A DNA stretch of 64,000 nt from Pseudolysinimonas yzui (GCF_014653215.1 NZ_BNAI01000001.1:310001-374000), one strand, 5' to 3'; shown: positions 7,680 to 16,631, counted from the first letter of the stretch. Translations and numbers: made by a program. The notes: a model not told the origin generated them from the letters alone.

Positions 7680-8378
7680 GTGCGCATCGACGTCGTGACG
7701 ATCTTCCCCGAGTTCTTCTCGGTGCTCGACGTCTCACTCCTCGGGCGGGCGCGCAGCGGGGGAGTGCTCGACATCCGGGTGCACGACCTCCGGGATTTCA
7801 CGCACGACCGCCACCGCACCGTCGACGACACCCCGGCAGGCGGCGGCGCGGGCATGGTGATGAAGCCCGAGCCGTGGGGCGAAGCATTGGATGCCATCCT
7901 CACCCTCGAGAGCACGGTCGTCTTCCCGACGCCCGCCGGTGCGCTGTTCACGCAAGGAACCGCCCGCGACCTCAGCGAGCGGCAGCACCTGGTGTTCTGC
8001 TGCGGCCGGTACGAGGGCATCGACCAGCGCGTCATCGAGCACACCCGAACCCGGGCGGAGGTGCTCGAGCTGAGCCTCGGCGACTACGTGCTCAACGGCG
8101 GCGAGGTCGCGGCGATGGCGATGATCGAAGCCGCGGGCCGGCTCGTGCCGGGGGTCGTCGGCAACCCGGAGAGTCTCGTCGAGGAGAGCCACGAAGACGG
8201 CCTGCTCGAGTACCCGAGTTACACGAAGCCCGCCGTCTGGCGCGGACTCGAAACCCCACCCGTGCTGCTCAGCGGCAACCACGCCGCGATCGCCGCCTGG
8301 CGCCGTGAGCAGCAACTCGAGCGCACGCGCCGGGTGCGTCCCGAGTTGCTGCCGCACGAGGAGACCGGCGATGCGTGA
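7680..8378 (+). CDS. trmD: tRNA (guanine-N1)-methyltransferase TrmD
   Basis: A 232-residue SPOUT-class enzyme that puts the m1G37 methyl group on tRNAs reading CUN, CCN and CGG codons, preventing +1 frameshifts. It opens with [13 protein letters not shown]. The trefoil-knot SAM site is visible as [27 protein letters not shown] and [14 protein letters not shown]. The C-terminal tRNA-binding helices end in [21 protein letters not shown] is the start. In most relatives rimM is immediately upstream; here the DUF559 cassette separates them. Confidence 0.97.
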   Translation: MRIDVVTIFPEFFSVLDVSLLGRARSGGVLDIRVHDLRDFTHDRHRTVDDTPAGGGAGMVMKPEPWGEALDAILTLESTVVFPTPAGALFTQGTARDLSERQHLVFCCGRYEGIDQRVIEHTRTRAEVLELSLGDYVLNGGEVAAMAMIEAAGRLVPGVVGNPESLVEESHEDGLLEYPSYTKPAVWRGLETPPVLLSGNHAAIAAWRREQQLERTRRVRPELLPHEETGDA

Positions 8379-8799
8379 CCGCGGGTGGGTGTGGGCGCAG
8401 TTCGCGGTGGCCGCCGGCCTGCTGGCACTGAGTCTCGTCGGCATCCTCGGGGTCGCGGTGTTCGATGCCGCCGAGCTGGCTTTCTCGTTCGCCGGCGCGA
8501 TTCACGCGTTCGCGGTGTTTCCCGGGCTGGTGCTCTCGCTCGTCGTCAACGCTCTGATCATGCGGGCCCATCGTGAGCTCGGGCTTTCGCTCACCGAGAA
8601 GTGGCTGCTCGTCGCCGAGTTCGCGCTCATCGCCTGGTTGCTGGTGCTGCACTTCTGGTCGCACTCCGGGGATGCCCTGGGCCTGGCGATCCTGACCTGG
8701 CCGGTGGTCATCATCCTGGCGATCGTGATCGCCATCATCGCCGTCGTTCGCAACTCGGCGCGGCCGGCCGGGACGCCCCCGCCGATCCCTCCGGCCTAG
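8371..8799 (+). CDS. Four-helix membrane protein, function unknown
   Basis: A 142-residue protein with four hydrophobic segments at about 8-30, 36-62, 78-98 and 104-126, and a short Pro-rich tail ([12 protein letters not shown]). The ATG at 8371 overlaps the end of trmD by eight bases, so the two are probably translated together. I do not recognise the family. Its TAG stop shares the palindrome CTAG with the stop of the convergent map gene. Confidence 0.65.
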   Translation: MRDRGWVWAQFAVAAGLLALSLVGILGVAVFDAAELAFSFAGAIHAFAVFPGLVLSLVVNALIMRAHRELGLSLTEKWLLVAEFALIAWLLVLHFWSHSGDALGLAILTWPVVIILAIVIAIIAVVRNSARPAGTPPPIPPA

Positions 8800-9566
8800 G
8801 AGGAGCGCGCGGTCAGCACGAGCGGACCCGCTTCGGTGATCGCCACCGTGTGCTCGAAATGCGCGCCGCGGGAGCCGTCCTTGCTGCGGAGGGTCCAGCC
8901 GTCGGCGTCGGTGTAGATCTTGTCGGTGCCGAGCATGAACCACGGCTCGATCGCGAACACCAGCCCCGGTCGCAGGGCGAGTCCGCGTCCCGCCCGCCCG
9001 TCGTTGGGGATGTGCGGGTCGCCGTGCATGATGCGGCCGACCCCGTGCCCGCCGAAGTCGAGGTTAACCTTCAGCCGCGCCGCGTGGGCGACGTCGCCGA
9101 TCGCGGCCGAGATGTCGCCGATCTTGTTGCCGACCTTCGCCGCGGCGATGCCGGCGGCGAGGGCCTTCTCGGTCGTCGCGATCAGCTTCAGATCGGCGTC
9201 GCGGGCGGTGCCGACGACGATCGACAGCGCCGAGTCGGCGACCCAGCTGTCGACGTTCGCCGCGAAGTCGAGCGACAGAAGGTCGCCATCCTGCAGCACG
9301 TAGTCGCGGGGGAGCCCGTGCAGCACGGCGTCGTTGACCGACGCGCAGATCACTTTGCCGAACGGGGAACCGCCGAACGACGGGTGGTAGTCGATGTAGC
9401 AGCTCTCCGCACCCTCGGCACGGATCATCTCGTGGGCGAGGGCGTCGAGGTCGAGCAGGTTCACCCCGACCGCCGCGGCGTCGCGCGTCGCCTCGAGCAC
9501 GCGGGCGACGAAGGAGCCGGCGGCCTTCATCTGTTCGATCTCGGCCGGGGTGCGCAGTTCGATCAC
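8796..9566 (-). CDS. map: Methionine aminopeptidase type I
   Basis: A 256-residue metalloenzyme that removes the initiator methionine from new proteins. The five metal ligands of the pita-bread fold can be followed: Asp in LLSLDFAANVDSWVADSAL (two Asp), His in GGHGVGRIMHGDPHIPN, Glu in FAIEPWFMLG and Glu in HFEHTVAITE. The substrate His is in PSFGGSPFGKVICASVNDAVLHGLP. The protein begins with the usual IELRTPAEIEQMKAAGSF helix. GTG at 9566 is supported by a -10 box six bases upstream. Confidence 0.96.
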   Translation of the reverse strand: MIELRTPAEIEQMKAAGSFVARVLEATRDAAAVGVNLLDLDALAHEMIRAEGAESCYIDYHPSFGGSPFGKVICASVNDAVLHGLPRDYVLQDGDLLSLDFAANVDSWVADSALSIVVGTARDADLKLIATTEKALAAGIAAAKVGNKIGDISAAIGDVAHAARLKVNLDFGGHGVGRIMHGDPHIPNDGRAGRGLALRPGLVFAIEPWFMLGTDKIYTDADGWTLRSKDGSRGAHFEHTVAITEAGPLVLTARSS

Positions 9567-9572
9567 CGCAGA

Positions 9573-9578
9573 AGCCTA
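9573..9578 (-). promoter_or_regulatory. -10 box TAGGCT, leaderless start of map
   Basis: On the minus strand TAGGCT lies six bases before the GTG of map; no ribosome site between. Confidence 0.5.
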
Positions 9579-9625
9579 GCTGGATGCCGAGCGCCCTTCA
9601 GGTGGCTGGAACCGTCCCGCTATGG

Positions 9626-9640
9626 CAAGATGGTCGTTTG
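9626..9640 (+). promoter_or_regulatory. Promoter/initiation motif of rplS shared with rpsP
   Basis: CAAGATGGTCGTTTG followed by TGCCCGGC is almost identical to the stretch upstream of rpsP. A -10-like CAAGAT would start a leader of about 140 bases before the L19 ATG. The rest of that leader shows no obvious strong hairpin. Confidence 0.45.
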
Positions 9641-9778
9641 TGCCCGGCACGGTTCTGCCTCAGAGGAACCACCGAGTGCCTGCCGCCGCGTAATACCGCG
9701 ATCGGCCGGGGCACGACCTCGATTCCACACCACTAACACCGCGCCCGATCTGATGGCGGTCGCAGAGAGCGATACCTC

Positions 9779-10126
9779 ATGCACATCCTCGACGACGTCG
9801 ACGCCGCTTCTCTTCGGTCGGACATCCCCGACTTCCGCCCCGGTGACACCGTCAAGGTGCACGTGAACATCATCGAAGGCACGCGCTCGCGTATTCAGGT
9901 GTTCCAGGGCGTCGTGATCGCCCGCCAGAACGAGGGCGTGCGCGAGACCTTCACGGTGCGCAAGGTCTCGTTCCAGGTCGGCGTCGAGCGCATGTTCCCG
10001 GTGCACTCCCCGGTCATCGATCACATCGAGATCGTGACCCGCGGTGACGTGCGTCGCGCGAAGCTTTACTACCTGCGCAACCTGCGCGGCAAGAAGGCGA
10101 AGATCAAGGAGCGCCGCGACGCGTAG
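9779..10126 (+). CDS. rplS: 50S ribosomal protein L19
   Basis: A 115-residue protein at the 30S-50S interface. Normal family length and motifs are present: [60 protein letters not shown] and the basic C-terminal [22 protein letters not shown]. It follows trmD and map as in other actinobacteria. The upstream leader and the motif it shares with rpsP suggest coordinated expression with the rpsP unit. Confidence 0.98.
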   Translation: MHILDDVDAASLRSDIPDFRPGDTVKVHVNIIEGTRSRIQVFQGVVIARQNEGVRETFTVRKVSFQVGVERMFPVHSPVIDHIEIVTRGDVRRAKLYYLRNLRGKKAKIKERRDA

Positions 10127-10198
10127 TCGCATTCGCGCGACTCGCGCGTGAAGCGCTGAGCGTCGCGCGCGTCGCACGGCGGTCGGCGCCAAGCGTCA

Positions 10199-10226
10199 TA
10201 TGCTGTCACGGAACCCAGGGGTGACA
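10199..10226 (+). promoter_or_regulatory. lepB promoter and start-codon hairpin
   Basis: A -10 box TATGCT (10199-10204) overlaps an inverted repeat TGTCAC (10204-10209) / GTGACA (10221-10226). The right arm runs into the first base of the lepB ATG and overlaps its weak ribosome site (AGGGGTG). It could fold over the start region or be a protein-binding site. Confidence 0.4.
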
Positions 10227-11083
10227 TGACAGAGCAGGATGCGCCGCTGGCGCGCGAGGGCACCGCGCCCGTCGAGTTCGACTCGGCATCAGAAACCGAC
10301 TCCGCGCCCGGAGAGACCGCCGAGAAGCGGGCCCGACCCAAGCGCAGGAAGCTCACGGGGTGGCGGGCGTTCCTGCGCGATGTGGCCCTGATCCTGATCG
10401 CCGCGGTCGTCATCTCGTTCCTGATCAAGACCTTCCTGATCCGGTCGTTCTACATCCCGTCGCAGTCGATGGAAGACACCCTTCACATCAACGACCGCAT
10501 CATCGTCAACGAGTTGGTGCCGAATCTCGTGCCGGTCGAGCGTGGCGACATCGTGGTGTTCCGCGACCCGGGCGGCTGGCTCGACCCGGTGCCGGAGGTC
10601 GAACAGAACCCGGTCGTCGGGTTCTTCGACTGGCTGCTGTCGATCATCGGGCTCACCGCTCCCGATTCGAACGATCACCTCATCAAGCGGGTCATCGGCC
10701 TGCCAGGTGATGTCGTGGCCTGCTGCAACGAGTTCGGGCAGATGACGGTGAACGGCGTTCCGCTCGACGAAGTCGGGGCGTACGTGACGCTGCCCGACGG
10801 CGTCACCAAGGTCTCACGCGACGACTTCGAGGTGACGGTTCCCGAGAACTCGCTCTGGGTGATGGGCGACAACCGCTACAACTCCGCCGACTCGCGCTAC
10901 AACCAGGACGGCCCGACCGACGGCTTCGTGCCGTTCGATCACGTCGTCGGCCGCGCCATCCTCATCTCCTGGCCGATCGACCGCTGGACCTGGCTCGACA
11001 ACTACCCGATCGTCTTCTCAGGCGTCGACGAGGGCAACGGCACCCAGCCGACCCCCGAATCGACGCCCAGCCCCAGCGGATGA
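10226..11083 (+). CDS. lepB: Signal peptidase I
   Basis: A 285-residue membrane protease that removes signal peptides from exported proteins. A charged cytosolic N-terminus (about 50 residues) is followed by one transmembrane helix (about 52-70). The catalytic Ser81 is in PSQSMEDTL and the Lys154 general base in HLIKRVIGLPGD. The C-terminal box is VMGDNRYNSADSRY. An insertion (WLDPVPEVEQNPVVGFFDWLLSIIGL, about residues 118-143) looks membrane-associating. It overlaps rnhB by four bases (ATGA). Confidence 0.96.
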   Translation: MTEQDAPLAREGTAPVEFDSASETDSAPGETAEKRARPKRRKLTGWRAFLRDVALILIAAVVISFLIKTFLIRSFYIPSQSMEDTLHINDRIIVNELVPNLVPVERGDIVVFRDPGGWLDPVPEVEQNPVVGFFDWLLSIIGLTAPDSNDHLIKRVIGLPGDVVACCNEFGQMTVNGVPLDEVGAYVTLPDGVTKVSRDDFEVTVPENSLWVMGDNRYNSADSRYNQDGPTDGFVPFDHVVGRAILISWPIDRWTWLDNYPIVFSGVDEGNGTQPTPESTPSPSG

Positions 11084-11751
11084 CCTCGACCGTTCCCACA
11101 CTCCGACACGAGCGGATCCTGCTGCGGGAGGGTGCGCGGCTGGTGATCGGCATGGATGAGGTGGGTCGCGGTGCGATCGCCGGTCCGGTCGCGGTGGGGC
11201 TCAGCATCGTGGATGTCGACACCCGCACCGCGCCCGAGGGGCTCAAGGATTCGAAGCTGCTGGCGGAAGCCAAGCGCGAGGAGCTGCAGCCGAAGGTCGC
11301 CCGCTGGGCCCGGCACGCCGCCGTCGGGCTGGCGTCGAACGAACGCATCGAGCAGATCGGCATCATCGCGGCGCTCGGGCTGGCCGCCCGTCGAGCGATC
11401 GATGCGATCCGCGAGGAGGGCGTCGACCTGACCGGCGCGGTCGTGCTGCTCGACGGCTCGCACGACTGGCTCACCCCGGCGATCGGCGGGGCGATCCCGG
11501 TGACGATGAAGGTGAAAGCCGACCGCACCTGCGCAGCCGTCGCGGCGGCATCCGTTCTGGCGAAGGTGCACCGCGACCGGCTGATGATCGCCAATGACGC
11601 CGTGCACCCCGGCTACGTGTGGACGTCGAACAAGGGCTACGCGAGCGCCGAACACTACGCCGGCATCGAACGCGTCGGCGCGAGTCCCCTCCACAGGTGG
11701 AGCTGGCTCAAGCAGCCCGGGCTGTTCGACCTCGACGCCGTCGGGGCGTAG
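11080..11751 (+). CDS. rnhB: Ribonuclease HII
   Basis: A 223-residue enzyme that cuts the RNA strand at ribonucleotides in DNA. The active site is visible as GMDEVGRGAIAGPV (Asp-Glu), KDSKLL, LLDGSHDWL (Asp) and KADRTCAAVAAASVLAKVHRDR (Asp and Lys). The C-terminal NKGYASAEHYAGIERVGASPLHRWSW segment is the usual end. The ATG overlaps the lepB stop, so it is coupled to lepB. Confidence 0.97.
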   Translation: MTSTVPTLRHERILLREGARLVIGMDEVGRGAIAGPVAVGLSIVDVDTRTAPEGLKDSKLLAEAKREELQPKVARWARHAAVGLASNERIEQIGIIAALGLAARRAIDAIREEGVDLTGAVVLLDGSHDWLTPAIGGAIPVTMKVKADRTCAAVAAASVLAKVHRDRLMIANDAVHPGYVWTSNKGYASAEHYAGIERVGASPLHRWSWLKQPGLFDLDAVGA

Positions 11752-11761
11752 CCGCGCGACG

Positions 11762-11767
11762 TAGACT
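11762..11767 (+). promoter_or_regulatory. -10 box TAGACT, leaderless start
   Basis: TAGACT ends seven bases before the ATG at 11775 of the DUF2469 gene. Confidence 0.45.
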
Positions 11768-11774
11768 CGTCGGA

Positions 11775-12098
11775 ATGGATGAAGACGAGTTCGAAGACTA
11801 CGACCGCGAGGTCGAGCTGGCGCTCTACAAGGAGTACCGCGACATCGTCGGCCAGTTCCGCTACGTCGTTGAGACCGAGCGGCGGTTCTACCTCGCCAAC
11901 GAGGTCACGCTCGAGCGCAAAGACACCGAGCACGACTTCTACTTCGAGCTCACGATGAACGACGTCTGGGTGTGGGATGTCTACCGCTCCGACCGCTTCG
12001 TGAAGAGCGTGCGGGTGCTCACCTTCAAGGACGTCAACGTCGAAGAGCGTGCCGACAAGGATCTCGAGCTCCCGAAGGAACTCGCGCTCGACGAGTAA
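11775..12098 (+). CDS. DUF2469 family protein
   Basis: A 107-residue acidic, cytosolic protein strongly conserved in actinobacteria next to rnhB, function unknown. The family signature is plain: EDEFEDYDREVELALYKEYRDIVGQFRYVVETERRFYLANEV, then DVWVWDVYRSDRFVKSVRVLTFKDVNVEE. There are no membrane segments or recognisable catalytic motif. It carries its own -10 box. Confidence 0.92.
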   Translation: MDEDEFEDYDREVELALYKEYRDIVGQFRYVVETERRFYLANEVTLERKDTEHDFYFELTMNDVWVWDVYRSDRFVKSVRVLTFKDVNVEERADKDLELPKELALDE

Positions 12099-12106
12099 CG
12101 CGCGCG

Positions 12107-12451
12107 GTGAACATCCTCTTCGTCTGCGCGCGCAACCGCCTGCGCAGCACCACCGCTGAACGGGTATTCGCCGATCGCCCCGGTGTGGAGACCGACTCCG
12201 CCGGGCTGGCGCCGGATGCCGACGTGCGGCTCTCGGGGGATCAGCTGCAGTGGGCCGACCTCGTGGTGGTGATGGAGAAGGCGCAGCTCAGCAAGCTCCG
12301 GCGCGGATACCCGAAGGCGCTCGGCGGCACCCGCATCGTTTCTCTCGACATCCCCGACCGTTACGACTACATGCAGCCGGAGCTGATCGACCTGCTCGAG
12401 AAACGGATGCGCCCGCACCTGCCTCGGGGCGGGACCCAGGGCACGCGATAG
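12107..12451 (+). CDS. Low-molecular-weight protein tyrosine phosphatase-like protein
   Basis: A 114-residue short member of the LMW phosphatase/arsenate reductase fold. The phosphate loop is CARNRLRS (C7-x5-R13) right after the first strand MNILFV. The usual general-acid region is replaced by a shorter LDIPDRYDYMQPELIDLLEKRM tail, so it is about 40 residues shorter than typical LMW-PTPs. Phosphatase activity is plausible but unproven. The start is GTG at 12107, eight bases after the DUF2469 stop. Confidence 0.72.
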   Translation: MNILFVCARNRLRSTTAERVFADRPGVETDSAGLAPDADVRLSGDQLQWADLVVVMEKAQLSKLRRGYPKALGGTRIVSLDIPDRYDYMQPELIDLLEKRMRPHLPRGGTQGTR

Positions 12452-12482
12452 CCCGCCCCCGGCGCTGAGCACCGGGGACGGG
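12452..12482. terminator. Bidirectional hairpin between convergent genes
   Basis: CCCGCCCCCGG (12452-12462) pairs with CCGGGGACGGG (12472-12482), eleven pairs with one mismatch or wobble and a nine-base loop. It begins directly after the phosphatase-like stop and lies in front of the S1 protease stop, so it can serve both strands. There is no T-tract. Confidence 0.5.
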
Positions 12483-12498
12483 CCGCCCCCCGCTTCGG

Positions 12499-13353
12499 CT
12501 AGACGCCGAAGGTCGCGAGCCAGTCGGCGACGACGGGGATGTCGAGCCGCTGGTAGCCGCCGAGATAGCGGCAGTTCGAGGTGTAGCCGTAGCTGGTGAC
12601 GGCCACGATCTGGTCACCGAGATACACCGGGCCACCCGAGTCGCCGAAGCAGGTGCCGCCGGTGCCGTGCACGTCGTTCGGGTTGCCGTTGGTCTGCAGG
12701 ATCTGCGGCGTCAGCTTCTGGCCCGGCATGTCGACGTAGCGCCGAAGCAGCGGGTAGGTCATCGGCTGCGGCTTCTGCGGTCCGGCGTCGGGCTTGCGCA
12801 CCTCGGTGCCGTAGCCGACCGCGGTGAACAGCGTCTTCGAGAGGTCGCTCTGCTTGATCGCGTCGAGGGTGCCGACCGGGGCGACCTCGGGGTAGCCGTC
12901 GCCGAACGAGGCGACGGGGGCGTCGAGAACGATCACGCCGACGTCGTTCCAGTTGTCCATGTCGGTGAATCCCGAGTACGCGGGGTGGGTGTACGCGGTG
13001 CCGGAGATGTAGCCGGCGGCGGCGAGTTCGGCCGACGTGTAGCCGACCGTCGGGTCGGCCGCGACGGGGAAGCCCGACGGCGGCTGCTCGGCGATGACCG
13101 ACTCGAAGGTGACGAGGGTCGACCCGAGGGTGCCTTCGGTGCAGTGCGCGGCGGTGACGACCACGGTCGGCGACACCAGCGTCGCACTGCAGCGGAAGCG
13201 GCCGTCTTCGGCGTAGAACAGGATGAGACCGACATCGGGATGCAGGTCGCCGTCGGGCTCCCCTCCCGTTGTCGCGTTCGCGGGTGCGATGCCGAGCCCG
13301 AGGCTGGCGATGGCGACGAGTCCCGCGAGACCCCCGATGAGACGCTTGTTCAT
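12499..13353 (-). CDS. Secreted S1-family (chymotrypsin-fold) serine protease
   Basis: A 284-residue exported protease. The signal peptide covers about residues 1-27 with an ANA cleavage site. The catalytic triad is His70 (VTAAHC), Asp137 (NWNDVGVIVLD) and Ser239 (CFGDSGGP). The residue six before the Ser, which sets S1-pocket specificity, is Gly instead of the Asp of trypsin, so cleavage after aromatic or small residues is more likely. Cysteines at 55/71 and 235/261 could form disulfides. A Shine-Dalgarno AGGGGA precedes the ATG. It converges with the phosphatase-like gene. Confidence 0.9.
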   Translation of the reverse strand: MNKRLIGGLAGLVAIASLGLGIAPANATTGGEPDGDLHPDVGLILFYAEDGRFRCSATLVSPTVVVTAAHCTEGTLGSTLVTFESVIAEQPPSGFPVAADPTVGYTSAELAAAGYISGTAYTHPAYSGFTDMDNWNDVGVIVLDAPVASFGDGYPEVAPVGTLDAIKQSDLSKTLFTAVGYGTEVRKPDAGPQKPQPMTYPLLRRYVDMPGQKLTPQILQTNGNPNDVHGTGGTCFGDSGGPVYLGDQIVAVTSYGYTSNCRYLGGYQRLDIPVVADWLATFGV

Positions 13354-13555
13354 GGATTCCCCTTCATGGATGGTCCGGACGGTTCTTGTGGATGTCCGGA
13401 TCTTGCGTTCTGAGTCTCACCCGGCCCCCCGTTCGGGGGTAGACAGATGAGAGCACTCTCATCTGGTCGTCCACCCCAGGATTCGGAAACCCGGCCCTCC
13501 ACAGCTGGGGCTGCGGGTCGGCGAGCGATCCCCCGTGGTCGGACATCCTCGCTGC

Positions 13556-13918
13556 ATGGCGGCGAAAGATGAACTCGGCAGACGCGGTGAGCGCATCGCG
13601 GAACGGGCACTGACGAGCCGGGGTTACGAGATCCTCGAGCGCAACTGGCGCTGCCCGGAGGGCGAGATCGACCTGGTCGCGCTCGACGGCGACGCACTCG
13701 TCTTCATCGAGGTGAAGACTCGCACCTCGACGGCGTTCGGGCATCCGTTCGAGGCGATCACGCCGGGGAAGCTGTCGCGACTGCGGCGCCTCGCGGCGGC
13801 CTGGCTCGCGGCACGCGGACCGGTGCGTCGGGCGACCCGGCTGCGCATCGACGCGATCGGGGTGATCGCCCCGCGTGATGCCCCGGCGAGCATCGAGCAC
13901 CTGGAGGGCATCTTCTGA
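13556..13918 (+). CDS. YraN/UPF0102 family protein (putative nuclease)
   Basis: A 120-residue small PD-(D/E)XK-fold protein. The family core is GRRGERIAERALTSRGYEILERNWRCPEGEIDLVALDGDALVFIEVKTRTS, where E, D and E-V-K form the nuclease-like site. It normally sits before yifB/comM and dprA, as it does here, and is thought to act in DNA processing or recombination; its activity is not established. The ATG at 13556 is preferred to an upstream GTG because the family starts at that point. The stop overlaps the yifB start (TGATG). Confidence 0.92.
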   Translation: MAAKDELGRRGERIAERALTSRGYEILERNWRCPEGEIDLVALDGDALVFIEVKTRTSTAFGHPFEAITPGKLSRLRRLAAAWLAARGPVRRATRLRIDAIGVIAPRDAPASIEHLEGIF

Positions 13919-15468
13919 TGAGCTCCAGTCGTACGCGCGTCGCCCGCACCCACGCGATCGCCCTCCTCGGGCTCGACGGCACGGTCGTCGACATCGAGGC
14001 CGACATCTCGAACCAGCTCCCGGGCTTCGTGCTCATCGGCCTGCCCGACCTCGCCCTTGGTCAAGCCAGGGAGCGGGTGCGGGCGGCAGCTGCCAACGCC
14101 GGATGCCCGATCACTCACCGCAAGCTGACGATCAACCTCTCCCCCGCGGCGCTGCCCAAGCACGGCACGGCGTTCGACTTGGGGATCGCGATGGCGGCCC
14201 TCGCGGCCGACGGCGTCGTGCCGAGGGAGAGCGTCGACCGCGTCGTGCACCTCGGCGAGCTCGCCCTCGACGGCCGCCTGCGACCGACCCCCGGCATCCT
14301 GCCGTCGGTTCTCGCCGCTGCCCGGGCCGGCTTCCGCACGGTGCTGGTGCCGGCCGGCAATGCGGCGGAGGCGGCCCTCGTCGACGGAATCCAGGTGGTC
14401 GGCGTGGCCTCGGTCCGGGATGCCGCGATCTGGCACGGGGCGACGCTCGACCCGTACGAGGTCGACCCGCTGCTGCTGCCGCCCCTCGCCGCCGAGGCCG
14501 CTCGGCATGACGGCGACCTCGCCGATGTCGTCGGCAATCGGGATGCCGTTGAGGCTCTGCAGGTCGCCGCGGCGGGCGGGCACCACCTCTTCCTGCTCGG
14601 CCCGCCCGGTGCCGGCAAGACGATGCTCGCGAGCCGCCTGCCCGGCATCCTTCCCGATCTGGCGGTCGACGCGGCGCTCGAGGTGTCGTCACTGCGGTCG
14701 CTATCGGGGCTGCCGGTGGGGGAGCGGCTCGTCACTCGACCCCCGCTCGAATCCCCGCATCACACCGCGTCGCCCGCCGCGATCGTCGGCGGGGGGAGCG
14801 GGGTGCTGCGCCCGGGAGCCGCCGCCCGTGCGGCTCACGGGGTGCTCTTCCTCGACGAAGCACCCGAGTTCTCGCCGCACGCCCTCGACGCGCTGCGTCA
14901 GCCCCTCGAATCCGGGGTCATCACGGTGTCTCGGGCCGCGGGCACCGCGCGGTTCCCCGGCCGGTTCCAACTCGTGCTCGCGGCCAACCCGTGCCCTTGC
15001 GGCAACGCCGGCTCGCGCGATCAGGAGTGCCTCTGCACCCCGTTCGCGCAGCGGCGATATCTCGGGCGGCTGTCGGGCCCGCTGCTCGACCGGGTCGACA
15101 TCCGCCTGCGGGTCGAGCGGATCACCGCGGCACAGCTGCGCACGGCCGACGACACCGATCGGGTCGACACCGCGACGGCCCGGGGCCGGGTCGAGCGGGC
15201 CCGGGCCGTCGCGCGGGAGCGGCTCGCCGCGACGCCGTGGCGGCTCAACGCCGAGGTTCCGGGCACCTGGTTGCGGTCACCGGCCGGGGTGCCCGCGCGC
15301 GGGGCGACGGCGGCCCTCGACCGGGCGCTCGAACGCGGCGGCATCACGATGCGCGGCTACGACCGGGTGCTGCGCATGGCGTGGACCCTCGCCGACCTCG
15401 ACGATGCGACCCGCCCCGACGGCGGGCACGTCGGCCGGGCTCTGTTGCTGCGGAGGGCCGCCGCGTGA
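13918..15468 (+). CDS. YifB/ComM family Mg-chelatase-like AAA+ ATPase
   Basis: A 516-residue protein of the ComM family, a hexameric helicase that supports branch migration in natural transformation. The N-terminal S5-like domain (about 1-170) contains GFVLIGLPD and ERVRAAAANAGCP. The AAA+ core has Walker A GPPGAGKTML near 227 and Walker B VLFLDEAPEF near 313. It continues with AANPCPCGN and CLCTPFAQRRYLGRLSGPLLDRVDIRLRVER, with the cysteine-rich loop of the family. It is translationally coupled to yraN and dprA (GTGA overlap). Confidence 0.94.
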   Translation: MSSSRTRVARTHAIALLGLDGTVVDIEADISNQLPGFVLIGLPDLALGQARERVRAAAANAGCPITHRKLTINLSPAALPKHGTAFDLGIAMAALAADGVVPRESVDRVVHLGELALDGRLRPTPGILPSVLAAARAGFRTVLVPAGNAAEAALVDGIQVVGVASVRDAAIWHGATLDPYEVDPLLLPPLAAEAARHDGDLADVVGNRDAVEALQVAAAGGHHLFLLGPPGAGKTMLASRLPGILPDLAVDAALEVSSLRSLSGLPVGERLVTRPPLESPHHTASPAAIVGGGSGVLRPGAAARAAHGVLFLDEAPEFSPHALDALRQPLESGVITVSRAAGTARFPGRFQLVLAANPCPCGNAGSRDQECLCTPFAQRRYLGRLSGPLLDRVDIRLRVERITAAQLRTADDTDRVDTATARGRVERARAVARERLAATPWRLNAEVPGTWLRSPAGVPARGATAALDRALERGGITMRGYDRVLRMAWTLADLDDATRPDGGHVGRALLLRRAAA

Positions 15469-16631
15469 CCGCCCGGCTCCCCGCCTCGGAGGTCGCGGCG
15501 CTCGTGCGGGCTGTCGTGCCCGAGCGCACCCTCGACAGCGACGAGATCGCCGAGCGGTTCGCGCGGGCGAGGTGGTCGGCGATCGCCGAGCCGGGGGATG
15601 CCGACGCCGGTCGCCTCATCGCCGCCGTCGGTGCGGGGCGCGCCCTCGCCTCGCTGGGGGCGACGTCGGGTGACCTCCTGGGCGAACCCTTCGGGGATGC
15701 CCTCGACCGCTGGCGTCCCCGCATCCGTCAGGTCGACACCGCGCTGCACCTGCGGCAGGCGGCCCGGTTCGGTGCCCGGCTGGTGGTGCCCGGCGACCCG
15801 GAGTGGCCGGTCGGCCTCGACGATCTCGGCGTACACGCCCCGCCTGCGCTCTGGGTGCGCGGCGACGCGGGGATGCTCGCTCGGCTCGAGCGCTCGATCG
15901 CGATGGTCGGGGCTCGGGCCGCCACCGGCTATGGCGAGCACGTCACGATCGAGGCGGCGAGCGGCCTGGTCGACCGGGGCTTCGCGATCATCTCGGGTGC
16001 CGCGTTCGGGATCGACGGGTCCGCCCACCGTGCGGCGCTCGCGAGTGGCGGGGCGACCGTGGCCTTCCTCGCCGGAGGAGTCGATCGCTTCTACCCGAGC
16101 GCGCACGAGACGCTGCTCACCCGCATCGTCGAACATGGCGCCGTGGTCTCGGAGGTGCCGCTCGGCACCGCGCCCACAAAGTGGCGGTTCCTCCAACGCA
16201 ACAGGTTGATCGCGGCAGCGTCTCGCGCGACCGTCGTCGTCGAGGCCGGCTGGCGCTCGGGGTCGCTCAACACCGCCGGGCACGCCGCGCAACTCGGGCG
16301 CCCGCTCGGCGCGGTGCCCGGCCCCGTCACGTCGTCGGCGTCCGCGGGCTGTCACCGCCTCATCCGTGAGTACGACGCCGTGTGCGTGACGACCGCGCAG
16401 GAGATGGCCGAACTCGTCGATCCCAGTGGCACCCCGACGCTGTTCACGGGCGACCCGAGCCCGGAGCGCACCCGGGTGCTCGACGCTCTGGCCCGCTCCG
16501 GCCGCTTCGTGCCGCAGATCGCCGCGATCTGCGGCATGTCGATCGACGCGGTGCGCGCCGAACTCGGGATGCTCGAACTCGACGGCCTCGCGGTCGCCGG
16601 TCCGACGGGGTGGCGACGGGTGTCGTCGTGA
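15465..16631 (+). CDS. dprA: DNA processing protein DprA
   Basis: A 388-residue Rossmann-fold protein that loads RecA on incoming single-stranded DNA. The start is GTG at 15465, overlapping the yifB stop. Core motifs: IAMVGARAATGYGEHV, AIISGAAFGIDGSAHRAAL, TVAFLAGGVDRFYPSAH, FLQRNRLIAAASRATVVVEAGWRSGSLNTAGHAAQLGRPLGAVPGPVTS. A C-terminal winged-helix domain (about 325-388) ends the protein. With YraN and YifB it forms a conserved DNA uptake and recombination block; no competence pilus genes are in the window. Confidence 0.95.
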   Translation: MTARLPASEVAALVRAVVPERTLDSDEIAERFARARWSAIAEPGDADAGRLIAAVGAGRALASLGATSGDLLGEPFGDALDRWRPRIRQVDTALHLRQAARFGARLVVPGDPEWPVGLDDLGVHAPPALWVRGDAGMLARLERSIAMVGARAATGYGEHVTIEAASGLVDRGFAIISGAAFGIDGSAHRAALASGGATVAFLAGGVDRFYPSAHETLLTRIVEHGAVVSEVPLGTAPTKWRFLQRNRLIAAASRATVVVEAGWRSGSLNTAGHAAQLGRPLGAVPGPVTSSASAGCHRLIREYDAVCVTTAQEMAELVDPSGTPTLFTGDPSPERTRVLDALARSGRFVPQIAAICGMSIDAVRAELGMLELDGLAVAGPTGWRRVSS

